From assembly GCA_023653785.1 (NCBI GenBank), contig JAMKCH010056932.1:1-64000 (forward strand): 64,000 nucleotides of DNA, read 5' to 3'. The notes under the pieces were generated by a model. It saw nothing but the letters and a program-made list of their open reading frames with translations, was not told the origin of the DNA and did no database searches. Origin of the DNA: Ophioderma brevispina (Eukaryota; Echinodermata; Ophiuroidea; Amphilepidida; Ophiodermatidae). This document shows, piece after piece, positions 24,491 to 36,600 of the stretch (positions are counted from its first letter, which is position 1; each line of letters begins with the position of its first letter). A program made the position numbers and the translations under genes.

Positions 24491-25997
24491 GTAAGCTGTG
24501 TTTTAGATGTTAATGTAATTTCAGAAGTGCAGAAGAAAGTCAAAAGTAGAAAAATACACATACAATGTAATGATGAAAATATACATTTATTTGTACCCAA
24601 AGTCATATTCTTAATCAGGAATATTTTAAAAGGATTATGAGTAAAATGGCTAATATTTGTTTCATTCCAGGTTTTAATTACTGGTCCTGGTTAGCAGCTT
24701 TGATTAATAGAATTCAAATATTAAAGCTAATTTTACTTTATTCTACATCTACCAAATTGAATTGATTCTCTGCTTGAAGGTCAAATCATTTAGGCTTATC
24801 ACTGTATATCCGTAAATGCATTAACCAACTCCCACGCTAACTCCACTCCGAAGTACACAACTCTTTTTGTCAAATCAGTAAAACGTTCTTATAAGAAGTA
24901 TTTTTTAATCAGCCTTCCCTTTTGGATACTTGATGTATTTGGACGATTTCGTTGATGTACAATTCGGTCCAAATTTCTGATGTAAATATTAATAAAGTGT
25001 TAGTGTGTGATGCCACTCTATAGGAAATAGCATTGTTTAAGTTTCCCAGTCATTTCAAAACGGCATATTACGTTATTTTATTGGGCTGGACTGTTTGAAC
25101 ATTTTAAAATGAAGGTAGGTGTTTTTTTAAAGAATTACGAGCAAATGGAGTTTAATAGTGTCAATGTAACTCGGGATCACATGGGCACGTCTAAGATTTA
25201 TATGCTAAATAAAAAATTGGACTAAAAAATGATGTATGCATAAGGGTGTGTCCAGAAACCTCGAGATCCGAGGAGCTTAGTAAGACCCAACATTGGTCTT
25301 AGTAATTACAAGTATCAGAATTTAAGTTTGCTTATGCCAACCTTGATTCAGAATGTGATTCGATAGCGTTTGATATGCGTCCATCATTCAGAATTTGCAG
25401 AATGTCACTGTCACAGATATGGTCGTATGGATTTTCAATATTCATCGCATGTTGGCATGTATTTTCCCAATGAATTTTAAAAATAATTATTTTGAATTTT
25501 TTGGTGTTGTTCTCATGGGGCTAGTGGAATTATTCTAGTTCAGCGAAGACATATCGTTAAAATTTACTTTTGAGTTAGCCACAATTTTGTCTAGAAACAC
25601 TGTTTTTTATATATTTTATTACATTTTAGAAATGCTATTTTAAAATTATTATCAATTACAAAGTGAGCACTTGAATTTTCATTAATAATGGTGAAAATTA
25701 GAGGTCAAAAGCTTAATTACTTTTTGAGATATAAATTTTTAATGCTTAAAAATTTAAATATCGCAGCTTGAGGAAACAATAAATACATAAGAAATATCAC
25801 GAATAATTTCAAGTCGCTATGCGACATTTTCGACCATAACTTTTGAATGGAAGCTCCGATTGTTGCCAAACAAAAAGCAAAAGAAAGGTATTTTTTTCCT
25901 CATTTTAAATTTTAAATATTCATTTTTAGCCCCTCCAACCCCAAATTCCCCCTTCAAGTACTGCATATGTTATGATTCAACTATTCTCTATTCACAG
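24491..25997. other. Intron, no other feature seen
   Basis: AT-rich intronic DNA between Calx-beta exons 4 and 5. No repeat with clear ends and no credible ORF was seen. Confidence 0.5.
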
Positions 25998-26111
25998 CAC
26001 TTGTTGGTTTTGAACAAACTTTGTATGAAGTCACTGAAACTACTGGATCTGATACATTTGTAGAGGTTACTCTGACACGAGGAGGAGATATATCAAATCC
26101 ATTATCTGTTG
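25998..26111 (+). CDS. Calx-beta exon 5 (5' half-domain)
   Basis: Acceptor CTATTCACAG, donor GTTG|GTAAGT, 114 bp, phase 1 both ends. It encodes LVGFEQTLYEVTE, then FVEVTLTRGGD, the first strands of a Calx-beta domain. A CAGA/GGCA/CA microsatellite begins about 20 bp into the following intron. It pairs in frame with the exon at 26988. Confidence 0.9.
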
Positions 26112-26132
26112 GTAAGTTAAGAATCTCACACA

Positions 26133-26190
26133 CGCAGACAGACAGACAGACAGACAGGCAGGCAGGCACACACACACACACACATACACA
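26133..26190. repeat. Compound microsatellite (CAGA)n(GGCA)n(CA)n
   Basis: Successive short runs of CAGA, GGCA and CA units lie just after the exon 5 donor. A second (CA)n tract with CGCG at its end lies at about 26571-26605. Confidence 0.9.
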
Positions 26191-26987
26191 AACATTCTTG
26201 TAAACACCAGCAAATGCGGACTTTGAGTTTATACCGGTAGAGCGCGGACATTCTTATTTTTCCTATCCAACTGGGGACATTCAGTAGTTAGGCAGTTTGG
26301 CCGTAGCGGTCGCTATTTAGAAAGTAATAATACAGAGTGACATCAACCATGCACACGATGCACTCCAACTTGCACACCAACCGGAATGTATACCGTCAAA
26401 TCGCGGACATCAAAGATGGTGGAAGAATAATTGAACAGTGCATTAATTAGTACCGAACGAAAAAGAAAACCATAATAATTCTAACCGCGGACGTCCCCGT
26501 TTCCTGTGTGTCCGCGGTTAGAAGGTGTTTCTCATATGTGTGTCCGCGGTTTGCAGGTGCTTACAAACACCTACACACACACACACACACGCACGCGCGC
26601 GTTTTTGGGATTAAAAGTGCTCAATCCCATTACAGGAGAGCGTAATGAAAAATTTCAAAGTATAGACCTCTGGAAAGGCAACCGTTACTCAGAGTTTCAC
26701 GGCATTCCCTCACTTATGATCATCGGGTATCCGATCCTCAGACGGATTTCCAGAGCAAGGATAATGCCACCGAAATCTTTCGGTTAACGTAAATAGTAAC
26801 ACGCACCGCACATGGAATCAATATACACACACAAAAGTCTAGAGGTAAGGGAAGAAGGAGCATGTAATAGGTCAGTTTGAAAAAGATTGCCAAAATGTTA
26901 AAATTGTTTCGGAAGTTCATCTAAGTCTACCTTGCTGCAAATGATTTAATCTTTGTTTGTTTTTCTCAATGTTTTTGATATACCTAG

Positions 26988-27226
26988 TATTGTCAACAGT
27001 AGAAAGTAACGGTGCCACGGCAGGTGATGATTTTGGTGTCATCAATTCCATGACAGTAACCTTCCGGCAGATGAGGACACGATTCCACAGCAAATTACCA
27101 TTGAAGCAGATGACACCCCAGAGTTTGTGGAAACATTCCAAGTAATTGTGAGAGACATAGACGGTGGAATGGAGAACATTGATCCAGCAAGGAGTGTTGC
27201 AGATATTACAATTACGGATGACGACA
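26988..27226 (+). CDS. Calx-beta exon 6 (3' half-domain) with one-base frameshift
   Basis: Acceptor TATACCTAG, donor GACA|GTAAGT. The first part reads LSTVESNGATAGDDFG and MTVTF. After about 27062 the continuing domain (ITIEADDTPEFVETFQV and ending ITDDD) is in the next frame. The exon is 239 bp, one short of a multiple of three, so a single missing base restores it, most likely in the T-run of ACCTTCC. An assembly indel or a null allele are both possible. The acidic DDD calcium-site end is kept. Confidence 0.88.
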
Positions 27227-27540
27227 GTAAGTTTGTTTTAATGATTTGTGATAATAATTTTATCCAAGTTAAAGTTGACTTTTTGATTGAAAAGAAATAT
27301 AAATGTTAATCAAATATAAAACAAGAAAATTATCAACATCTCTCTAGAAAGGAAATTGATATGTTCCAATACGATCTACACAAAGGGTTGTAAATTACAT
27401 TTGAGCAATTTTCTACAAAGAAAATAAAAATAACCGATTTGATATACCAGATCTCAGCGCCTCACAACACCTGATCAAGAGAGATTAAGTGGGGTCTTGA
27501 AACTAATCATCTGAAATAAAACAAATACAGCTTCTGGTAA

Positions 27541-27658
27541 ACGTTTCATATAGAGGTCCCAAGCATGCAAATGAGGTGCGTTGTAAATTGTGCAGTAGCA
27601 CTTGTCGGAATAAATGGTAATACCTCATTTGCATACTTTGGACTTCAATATGAAACGT
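27541..27658. mobile_element. Small MITE (118 bp) with long inverted ends
   Basis: ACGTTTCATATAGAGGTCCC followed by GCATGCAAATGAGGT at the left is matched by its inverse (ACCTCATTTGCATAC, then GGACTTCAATATGAAACGT) at the right. Arms are about 37 bp. It lies in the intron between exons 6 and 7. Confidence 0.75.
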
Positions 27659-27955
27659 CTACCCAACTTTTTTATGGTCATTTTTAAGACTTATTAAATT
27701 TTCCAAACATTTTTTCTGCACGTATTTTGGCCTGTGTTGTTTTCAGTGACTTTTAAAACTATAGCCATTATGTGAAGATCATTATTTGACTTAAAACATC
27801 AGTAGAATTTGTTAACTTGCAAGTCAACTCAATTGGATATTTTGGCATCAATGATTGCCATCAATTCAAGCAGAGCTCATACTTGCATCATGTGAAATAA
27901 GATCTCATTTTGCTACCATAGAGGGTTATTCATTAAAACTCTTTGTTCCCATTAG

Positions 27956-28063
27956 GCGGGTCGTTCCGATTTGATGAGACTGAGTACATTGTTCAGGAAG
28001 GACAAGGCTTCCTGAGTGCGACCATTCTTCGACCTGGAGCAACTGCAGGATTTGTTGACTTGC
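27956..28063 (+). CDS. Calx-beta exon 7 (5' half-domain)
   Basis: Acceptor TTCCCATTAG, donor TTGC|GTAAGT, 108 bp, phase 1 both ends. It encodes SFRFDETEYIVQEGQGFL, then LRPGATAGFVDL, a textbook Calx-beta opening (F-x-Y-x-V-x-E-G). The intron to its partner exon is only about 160 bp. Confidence 0.93.
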
Positions 28064-28224
28064 GTAAGTCCACCTTTAACAAGTAGACACGAAATTCAAC
28101 TTTCAGGATGTTTAATCTATTGTCACTAAATCTGTTCATTTTAAATAAGACGTAATTGTACAAGTCTACTAAGCAACGAAAACAATCACTTGGATCAGAG
28201 ATTAAAAAATCCCTTTTCTTCCAG

Positions 28225-28458
28225 TTGTGACAACGTCTCCAATATCTGCTACGTACGGTGAAGATTACCTTGAGGAAGAAGTGCGAGTTCAATTTTCCCC
28301 TGGGCAAGATCATGCCATTTTTCATATTGCCATAGTAGGTGATAATGACTTCCAAGAAGGAGATGAAACTTTCTTGATCAACTTAAGTGTTGAGAGTAAC
28401 TTTGGGACAATTGATCCAGAGTATAATGAAGCGATTGTGACAATTCAGGACAGCCAAA
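28225..28458 (+). CDS. Calx-beta exon 8 (3' half-domain)
   Basis: Acceptor TTTTCTTCCAG, donor CAAA|GTAAGT, 234 bp, phase 1 both ends. It encodes ATYGEDYLEEEVRVQFSPGQ, then GDNDFQEGDETFLINLSV and ends AIVTIQDSQ. GEDY, the F-x-x-G-Q turn and E-x-D-E-x-F are the main Calx-beta landmarks. The calcium-site DDD at the end is replaced by DSQ. NLS in the LINLS segment is a possible N-glycosylation site. Confidence 0.95.
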
Positions 28459-28565
28459 GTAAGTTGTATTTATGGACATCTGCCAGTAAATATTTTTTTT
28501 TGTTACTTCTGTGTAATTTTTGATAAGCAGTCTAGTCCACAATATTTTAAATGATTTGTTCACAG

Positions 28566-28673
28566 GTAGCTTTTCCTTGACCACTACTACAGCAACTGTT
28601 TTGGAATCGGTGCCTGGATATGTTGAGATTACTATAACAAGATCAGGAAGCACAAACACTGATGCTTTGGTTT
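28566..28673 (+). CDS. Calx-beta exon 9 (5' half-domain)
   Basis: Acceptor GTTCACAG, donor GTTT|GTAAGT, 108 bp, phase 1 both ends. It encodes SFSLTTTTATVLESVPGYVE followed by ITRSGST, the first strands of a Calx-beta domain. The E-G pair after the second strand is less conserved than in exon 7. It pairs with exon 10 across a 2-kb intron that contains a tandem repeat. Confidence 0.88.
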
Positions 28674-29849
28674 GTAAGTTTCAAAAATAGTTTTTGTATG
28701 AAAACAGAAAAGATATTTCTACCAAAAAGTCGTGAATGTTGTATATTTTGGTTTAGATACAACATTGTTATTAAGAGTGATTGACTCATATGCTATTGAA
28801 GTCATCTGCTATGCCCTTCTAAATTTGACAATATACAGACCGATCGCTTTTTATACAATTTAAGAAGGATAATTCTAACTTTGCATGTTACTACACTACA
28901 ACTTTCTTTTCTTCATTAACATTGACTAATTATCTTCGATTATTATTGTTATTGTCTTGCCATTGAGCGTGCTCAAATCACTATTTTTGTTTGTTCATGT
29001 GTGTTTGAACATTTCACAAGGTACATGAACATCACAGAAATGGACACCTCTATGGATGGATGCCTATTTTTTCTATAATCACCCACACTTAGTAATGAGG
29101 GTGCAATTTTTCTCATGTAGGAGTCAAATCAAATTGGGTTAAAATTATGTTATTTGGTTGAAATAATTGTATGGTAATGAAAGTTTGTGGGTATATTTCA
29201 TAATTGATGCCCAAAATTTCGGAAGACCCAGAGTTAATAAGTATAAATATGTATGGTCATGAATGCTGATTGCATATCTTGGGCTGCTACATAAATTGCA
29301 GTCAGCCAATGGAATATGTAAATTTTATTGCTGTTTTTTTTAAAGCTAAAAAGCAGCTTACCCTCATTTTAATGTGATATAATGAAACCCAGTTTGGGTA
29401 ACCCATCATTTTAAAATGCAAACATATAAACAACCTTAAAGTTCCGAGATCCGGGTTTTGGTAAACATTTGATAATTTGATTTATTGTTAATGATGACTT
29501 AGTGGTTTTAGTCAACATTCAGTGCCAAAACAATTGAAGGTAATATGGGTGAAATAAATAAAAATTGAAAATGGATGGGTTTAGGCAACATTTGAAGGTC
29601 ATTTTAAGGTTATCGGGGTCGTCCATGGTCCAATCAGTCAAAATTATATGATCATGATTCGGTGGGTTTCGCATTCAATGCCAGAACTCTTGAAGGTCAT
29701 CTCGAGGTCATACAAAGTCATCTACGGTCAGTCAAAATGTATACAAGGCGGGTTTTGTCATTTAATGCCAACAATGCCAACAAACTGTATGGATAGTGTG
29801 ACTGATTAAAGCTTAAAAGTCATTCGACGAAAAGAACTTGTAACAATAT

Positions 29850-30500
29850 TAAGGTAGTTACACACCCGTTTCGTCGCATATCACTTTTCAAAAATCGATA
29901 TTGGACGAAATGAACTTATAACACCCATTTCTGTACGGGTTATGAAATTAATTTTGATATTAATACATGCGTTGCGTCGCACCGGATGCACTGATACCAA
30001 AATAAGAGGATCTACTTGATTAATAAGGTAGTTATAACCACATTTAGAGGAATTACTTGGATATTAAGGTATTATACCCCCGTTTCGTCGAATATCACTT
30101 CAAAAATTGATGTTCGACGGAATGAACATATAACACTCATTTCTGTACGGGTTATGAAAATTTTGATACTTATACATGCATTGCGTCGCACCGGATCCAC
30201 TGATACGAAAATAAGAGGATCCACTTGAATAATAAGGTAGTTATAACCATGTTTCGTCGAATATCACTTTTTTAAAAATTGATATTCGACGGAACGAACT
30301 TAAAACACCCATTTTTGTACAGATTATGAAATAAATTTTGATTTTAAAACACGCATTGGGTCGCAACGGATCCAACGATACCAAAATGAGAGGATGTATT
30401 TGAATATTAAGATAGTTATACCCCCGTTTCGTCAAATATCACTTTCCAAAAACTTGATTTCGTTTCGTTTCATTTCGTTTCGTTTCGTTTCGTCGAATAT
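29850..30500. repeat. Tandem repeat (about 170-210 bp, four copies) ending in a pentanucleotide microsatellite
   Basis: CGTTTCGTCGAATATCACTT or close variants occur at about 29868, 30081, 30251 and 30426. Units share ACCCATTTCTGTACGGGTTA and GCGTCGCACCGGAT. The last unit passes directly into (GTTTC)n at about 30460-30493, roughly 140 bp before the exon 10 acceptor. Confidence 0.85.
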
Positions 30501-30633
30501 AATAAGCCATCTGTCTGTGTGTCGATCGACCTGTCTCTTGCTCCACGTTTACTCTCTTTGGTTGAATATGAAGAGCAACTAATGTGTGCATGTTTCGGTC
30601 AAATGTCTGTCTCTGCTTTAATACCTTTTTCAG

Positions 30634-30861
30634 CTCTTCAAACGAGGGATGGCACTGCAACTCATTCCGGTGATTTCAAAGGTTTCAACATAAAAACATT
30701 TGCCTTCCCATCTGGAACCACACAGATGTCATTCAAAATTGAAATAGATAACAATGATATCAGAGAGGATAGTGAGGAGACGTTCAGTGTTGTGATAGTG
30801 TCTGCTGATGGAGTAATTGAAGAAGATGGTAGTTTAACCATCACAATTATTGACGATGATG
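30634..30861 (+). CDS. Calx-beta exon 10 (3' half-domain)
   Basis: Acceptor CCTTTTTCAG, donor GATG|GTAAGG, 228 bp, phase 1 both ends. It encodes LQTRDGTATHSGDF, FAFPSGTTQMSFKIEI, then REDSEETFSVVIV and ends TITIIDDDG. All Calx-beta landmarks and the acidic calcium site are present. The next exon found is about 30 kb downstream. Confidence 0.95.
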
Positions 30862-30925
30862 GTAAGGAAAACAAATGTACAACATTAAACTGAAGGAAGA
30901 TGTAGGCAGGAAACAGTCAAACCAC

Positions 30926-31080
30926 CCCTTGCACCATCCAGTACTTCGTTCACCCCATGCAACATCCACAAGTCTTCACCCACCCTTTGCAACATCCAGC
31001 AGTCTGCCCATCCCTAATTTTGCAATCTTACCCATACCGGCATCATCCAAAAGTCCGTCAATCCCTTGCAACCAAACATG
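30926..31080. repeat. Minisatellite, unit about 30 bp
   Basis: CCCTTGCA(C/A)CATCCAGCAGTC-like units recur with variation. A further short patch of the same unit lies at about 31567-31650. The open frames here come from the repeat. Confidence 0.7.
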
Positions 31081-32204
31081 CACAACGAAATGTTCATATT
31101 TTTGTTTTATTTCTTTACTATATTACTATATTTCTTTACAATATTACCTACGCAAACGAACCAATTTGAACTGGTTTAACAGAAGGGGAAGGACGCGTCC
31201 TGCTCGATTTGGGAATTTCCAAACGGTACGTGCATTTTACGGCAGCCTCGGTAGTCCCCAGTGACATTGAATAAATCACCTTTTAAACATTCCTTCAATA
31301 AATGTTAGTAATGTCATGATAATATTGGAATAAATGATTGACTTCAAAATCCGTCGGGGTAAGTTACAATTGTCTCAAAGCACTTTTACACTAAGCTGTC
31401 ACTACGAAATATCACATTTTCCCATATTGAAAATTCGGGAGCCAATTATATAACAGCGCACAGTATGCCTACATCTAAAAGCTTCCCAAGGACACAACTC
31501 ACAACTTTATCTGTCTTATAATCATGAGTCTTGCACTTTTGCAGTGGTGACTACACATGTTCTCTCCACCCCTTGCTAATTAATCTAGCTCGTCCCATCC
31601 CTTGCAACACATCATAGTCTACCAACCCCTTGCAACATCCAGCAGGCTGAAAATTCCTTGACAGAATCAGCAGGCAGAGGGGTGGGAAATTATACTGAAA
31701 TAGGCATTGCAGCCAAACTTGGTCATTAAAGGCTGACTCAGAGATTTTCCGAGGGCGCCCTCGTTTTTCTGAAAAATCGTGTTTTTTTGCATAAACGTAA
31801 TGCTTGTCCACATACTAATCACTATGTGAAATAGCTAAGCTCAAATCGATGTCCTTCATAATTATGTAAATCATGTTTCAATCATTTTAATATTTTTTAA
31901 ATAGGGGGCGTCTTTTTTCTTCTGTTTCTTGCTCTTAATTTCATCGTAGGCGTAGCTTATTTTCTTATTGCATGCTTTGATGTTAGGTAATGAAAACACT
32001 TTTGATCTGATTGGATTTGATACTCATGACATTCGATTATTATGCGTGAATCACGTTCTCTGAAAAGGCGGTGCTGGCGAGAAGGCGGTGCTGGGAATTT
32101 GTCTATCAATTTTTAATCTTGATAGTATGGCCTTCACCTCAAAACCCTATCTGTAAAGTTTCACGCCGATATTTCAAATTTTTGAAATGAGAGCTAAAAC
32201 ATTA

Positions 32205-32400
32205 TTTTGTAATCTCCATAGAGTACTATGTAAAACTGATATTGGTCGACCAAAATGGGGCATATTTTCGCTCATAACATCCAAACCAAACATCATTTAG
32301 CACTAATAGTTCACAGGGTAAATGAGAAAAATAGTAGCTTTCTTCTGATAACCAAAATTTTGACCACTTCGGGTAAAAATCTGTGGTCCCTGTACTCTAA
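32205..32400. repeat. Dispersed repeat, inverted partner of 23730-23915
   Basis: CATAGAGTACTATGTAAAAC, TTCACAGGGTAAATGAGAAA and TTTTGACCACTTCGGGTAAA mirror the 23.8-kb copy. The block may begin near 31730, where GGCTGACTCAGAGATTTTC resembles 54085-54105. Confidence 0.65.
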
Positions 32401-33285
32401 AAAATTACAGTGCAATTTACAGTGCAAATCCTGCAAAAAATTACAGTATTTGGCTTTAATTTGGAAATACAGGAAAGTACTGTAAATTTTATGTCCAATA
32501 TTTCAGGCCTATGACAAAATTTAAAAATTTATTCGAATTTTAATGAGTAACAACATTATTATACACCTATGAATCTTCAATTATACGATTAAGTACTAAA
32601 AAATAAAGGGGAAAATACTGTAAATTTTACAGAAAATCCTGGCAACAATTCTGCCAACAAAACGCCTTAAAATACAGCTTTTACAGGTTTTCATTCAAAT
32701 TTATATATATATATATTACAGTTTGATGTAATACATTTTACAACAAACTGAAATTTTACAGTATATGCACTGCAAAAAATTGTGGATAAGCCTACTAAGT
32801 TAGGGTGTTCGTCAGTGCTTTTTTACTCTCCATACGTTCACAATCTCTGTAATAACTCACCAAATATATATGTTTTTGAGTGTTTCGATTAAATTATGTT
32901 TAGAGTATACTGTAATTTTACGGTAATTTGGTGGCAAAAATTGCTTCCAGGATTTTCCTATAAAATTCACAGTATTTTTTACAGTGTGGAAAACGAGGCT
33001 ATTAGCGATCGGATAATGGGACCTTTCATTTGTAAAACATAAACGGTTAAAAATATAAAGTAAATTTGGATGGAAACAGAAATAGCTGTAGTTTTATGGG
33101 ATTTTGTTGGTAGAATTGCTGCCAGTGTTTTCCGGTAAGATTACAGGATTTTTCCGGTAAATACCTATAATGAAAATCGTAATAGTGCATAATAATGATT
33201 GAAAATTCAAAAGTATTATAATTCTTTTTATGATCCATTTTATTGGTGAAGTCCACTGTAAGTTTTACAGCGCAATATACAAGAT
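32395..33285. mobile_element. Long-TIR non-autonomous element, ACAGT-type ends
   Basis: The 32640-32700 segment (TTCTGCCAACAAAACGCCTT, then ACAGCTTTTACAGG) is matched in reverse complement at 33070-33130 (TTGTTGGTAGAATTGCTGCC). The left end has TTACAGTGCAATTTACAGTG and the right end TTTTACAGCGCAATATAC. The arms are a few hundred bp. A diverged left-half copy lies at 36300-36600. No transposase. Confidence 0.7.
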
Positions 33286-33410
33286 GAATGTTAGTAGTGG
33301 TAATAAGTTTAAACAAAAATAGGCATTTTTAGCTGGTTCTTTACTAGACGGTAGATTGTAAGAGTCTTGACTGTCTAAGCGTCGATCTGGGCGCTGAGCA
33401 CGGCAAATAG

Positions 33411-33775
33411 GCAGTGGCCGTAACCAGCGGGGGGGGGGGGCAGGGGCCGCAGGGGGCAAGAGTGCCCCCCCAGGACAACTAAAATGTGGACGGAGAGCTA
33501 AAAATGGGGACGAGAGTGTGGGAGAAGATAGGGGAAAAGAGGGAGAAAGAGAAGGAAAAGGGAAGGAGAAGGGAAAAAGAGAGGAAGAAAGGAGAATGGA
33601 GATAAATAGTGTGTTGTGCGGGTGCCCAGGGCGAGCAGAAGTAGTGTTCCTCCCCCCCTCTTCTCAGAATTTCGAACCGTCTGGAAAAAAATATGGGTAT
33701 ACCCGGCGAGCGGAAAAAAAAATGGGGAAGTTTGAGTCTCCCTCCCCCGGAAGCTCATGTATGGTTACGCCCTGC
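33411..33775. mobile_element. Candidate hAT-like MITE with poly-G and purine-rich interior
   Basis: The left end CAGTGGCCGTAACCAG and right end ATGGTTACGCCCTG are inverted relatives of the CAGGGCCGTAGCCAGG family. Inside are a poly-G run and a GGGAGAAAGAGAAGG purine tract. The purine tract makes open frames on both strands that are not genes. Flanking bases CAAATAGG/CAAAGGAG match only in part. Confidence 0.5.
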
Positions 33776-34260
33776 CAAAGGAGCCTTCAGTTTTGAATAG
33801 GCCAGTTGAGTTTTATTTTATTATTTTTTTATTGTTTTTAGCACGAAAACATACGTTTCCATGAGAATAAATTTCGCCAAATACCCTTATTCATTGAGGA
33901 AATGGTAACACAAACATATATGTATTAAGTTACGGTAAAATTGTGCAAAATAGTAACAATTACTCAGTTAACACATGTTCCTGGAAATTAATTGATGTGA
34001 AGCTATAATTAAGTAAAAAATTTAAATCAGCTATGTAGTAATTCAAAGTGATAACAACAACAAGACAATTTGTAACACCAGCAAGTTCACAAACAAGCAC
34101 TATGTAGTAACTTATTTTCACTTCCATTTTTTATAGATAATTCAAAAACTTCTTGTAGAAACCCTTGCACGGTTGTATGATATTATTCATTTTTAATTTC
34201 AATTAATTTGATAAGGACAGTAATGCATAATATTCTTATATATTCCCTGTATATAAGGTA

Positions 34261-34335
34261 GCATAGTATCGTGTTAGGTATTTCAATGGGTTCATATCAG
34301 AGGGCCCAGGTTCGATTCTCAGTTAGATAGGGCTT
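34261..34335 (+). mobile_element. tRNA-like module (SINE head or tRNA fragment)
   Basis: CCAGGTTCGATTCTC is a good B-box, with a TAGTATCGTGTTAGG A-box-like segment about 45 bp before it. Arm pairing is weak, so it is not called as a tRNA gene. It lies in an AT-rich stretch, as does the module at 21142. Confidence 0.45.
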
Positions 34336-34568
34336 AATTTCTAAAGCTCTTACATGATTAATTTACAGTCAAATGAAGATCAATATGAATATGGTAAAAC
34401 ATAGTACCTCAACAATCTTTTTTTTTCCTCTTTTCTTTGTATATCCCACACATACCTACGATATTATTTTGAGTTTCAGCACACTGAGTTGATTAATAAT
34501 TAAACTAACGTGAACTTCTCTGTGTAACTTACTAAATTAGAGCAATAAAGTATATGTGATTTTGAGTA

Positions 34569-35442
34569 CACCTGCAAAACATATGTGTTAAAATTAACAC
34601 GCGGGTGTTCTGGAGGACCACACAAGAGGTGTCAAAAATTCAACAACCGTGGTGTTATTTTAACACACACCATTTACGTGTTGTCATTGGCACACAGCGC
34701 CGCCCATTGTTAAATTACGGTCAGAAAGTAATTTGAGCCACGCGGACCTTGGCAAATCTTCACTGCCCTAGGAAGTTTATCAAGTTTCGACGGTAAACAT
34801 GCCAAGTGGCGAACGTACACATAACTTGTTAAAATATTCGGACCCGGTCAAATAGCATGATTGGATTTTGTGTTTGTTACAACTTTTGGATATGTGCAAT
34901 AGGTACTTTTTTGTTGTGCGCTATGGTGTAACGATTTACGCACCAAATATTCCTAACTAAATTGTCTAGTAGCTGACTAGTTAATAATAGAGGTTATATT
35001 TGGAAGAAAGACGAAAAAACGTGAAAAAATCTACCTTATTAGCTGCTCAATTCTCGATGCTGCTGTCAAGTCATGGCACACGCCAGGCTTACAAAAGCTA
35101 GTGAGCTAATTGGTCTTTTTGTTTATCAGGAACCCATTTTTTCATTCCTGTTCAGCTAATCGCAGAGCCTTAAAACAGCTCTGACTGCTAGGGAGTTCCC
35201 ATGGACTGAGCGCATGTCTACGAATAGCCGGCCAATTAGCGATGGGAAACGGGAATTGGTGGCGCTGTGCCCCAGTACAGATTCTATGGGAGCGTAAATG
35301 GTGGGAACACTATTTGATGGTAAAACAACACCAACTGGTGTTAAAATAACCACCAAAGCGTTGAATTTTGACATCATCTTGGTGTGACCTCCTAGAACAC
35401 GAGCGGTGTTAATTTTAACACCGTAGTTTTTGCAGTGCAGGT
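34569..35442. mobile_element. Long-TIR element (0.87 kb), GTGTTAAAATTAACAC ends
   Basis: The first about 100 bp (ACCTGCAAAAC, GTGTTAAAATTAACAC, TGTTCTGGAGGACCACAC) are repeated in reverse complement at the right end (GTGTGACCTCCTAGAACA, GTGTTAATTTTAACAC, TTTTTGCAGTGCAGGT). The interior has no credible ORF. The inverted ends are clear by eye. Confidence 0.85.
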
Positions 35443-36299
35443 AGAAATATTCTTCACATTATCAGCCATCTCAATTATAATACATGATATGGTACATAAA
35501 AGATCACTCATTGAAATTACTCAATATAATTGAATGAAACCCGATTACACTTAATTTTATTTAGTAGATAGAGGAAATTATTTTCCTGTCAATTCCATTA
35601 AAGAAAGATGTTTAATAAGAGAAAATTATCATTCTGCATTTTCAATAAATACCACTTTGATAATCAGAAATTTTGGCAATTTGAATTGAAATTAAACGTC
35701 AGAAGTCTTTGAAATACAAGTTAACCATTGAGCACCGCAGTAGAAATGCCGGCAAACTGCCATCTTAACCTCAAAATGGGTTGTGTTTTACTCATAGAAA
35801 GTTTTCAACTATACTGTACGAGTGCTGTGACTCCAAAGGTGAAACATATACGCAATGGTCTCTTTGATGACAAAAACAAAATAATATACATGGGAATGTC
35901 AATTTCATTTCAAATTGTACCAATAGGCACTCCGAAGTCGTTTGTTTTTACGATTTTTGGAAACATCATTTGACACTAATTGCCAATATACTCTTCATAT
36001 AGTTTTCGTTATTGAGAATTAAAATGATTTTCGTCCGAACGCCTCGTAAAATTAATACAAATATAAATGACTTGATAGTAAGATAAAGCTTTCTTCTTGA
36101 TAAAATAGTAATCTTTGATTCCTTTTACTCTGCAAAGAGTATCAAAATATACACCTTCAAGCAATAAACAGATAAATCACAACCTTTTCCACTTAACGTT
36201 TATGGAAGTTATTATGTCCAATAATTCACAAAACCCAGGGTTTGAAACGTTAGACATAAACTTTGGATGTCCTTAGTGTACTTACGTTACATGTAGGCC

Positions 36300-36600
36300 G
36301 ATGCTGCAATTTAGAAATACAGCAAAATACTGTAAATTTTATGTCCAATTTACCAGGCGTATAAAACGACTACAACTGGAGATTTTATTCGATTTTTTTT
36401 TCGAGTATCAACATTATCGTACATTATTATGAATTTTCAATTATACTATTAAGTACTAAGGTTTACAAGAATATACATTTTACAAGAAAATTCTGGCAGC
36501 AATTCTGCTAACAAAACCCCGTAAAATACAGCTTTTACAGGTTTCCATTGAAATTAATATATTTATAGCTTGATGTAATATATTTTACATTAAGTATTAA
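36300..36600. repeat. Partial copy of the 32.4-33.3 kb element
   Basis: ACTGTAAATTTTATGTCCAA, AATTATACTATTAAGTACTA and GCAGCAATTCTGCTAACAAA follow in the same order and orientation as at 32480-32740. The right half is absent. Confidence 0.8.

Noticed and set aside
30662..30874. Minus-strand serine-rich frame
   Set aside because: Antisense shadow of Calx-beta exon 10.
33498..33796. Frames in a purine-rich block on both strands
   Set aside because: Low-complexity GGGAGAAAG tract inside a MITE candidate; translations are K/E/G- or F/L/P-rich repeats.
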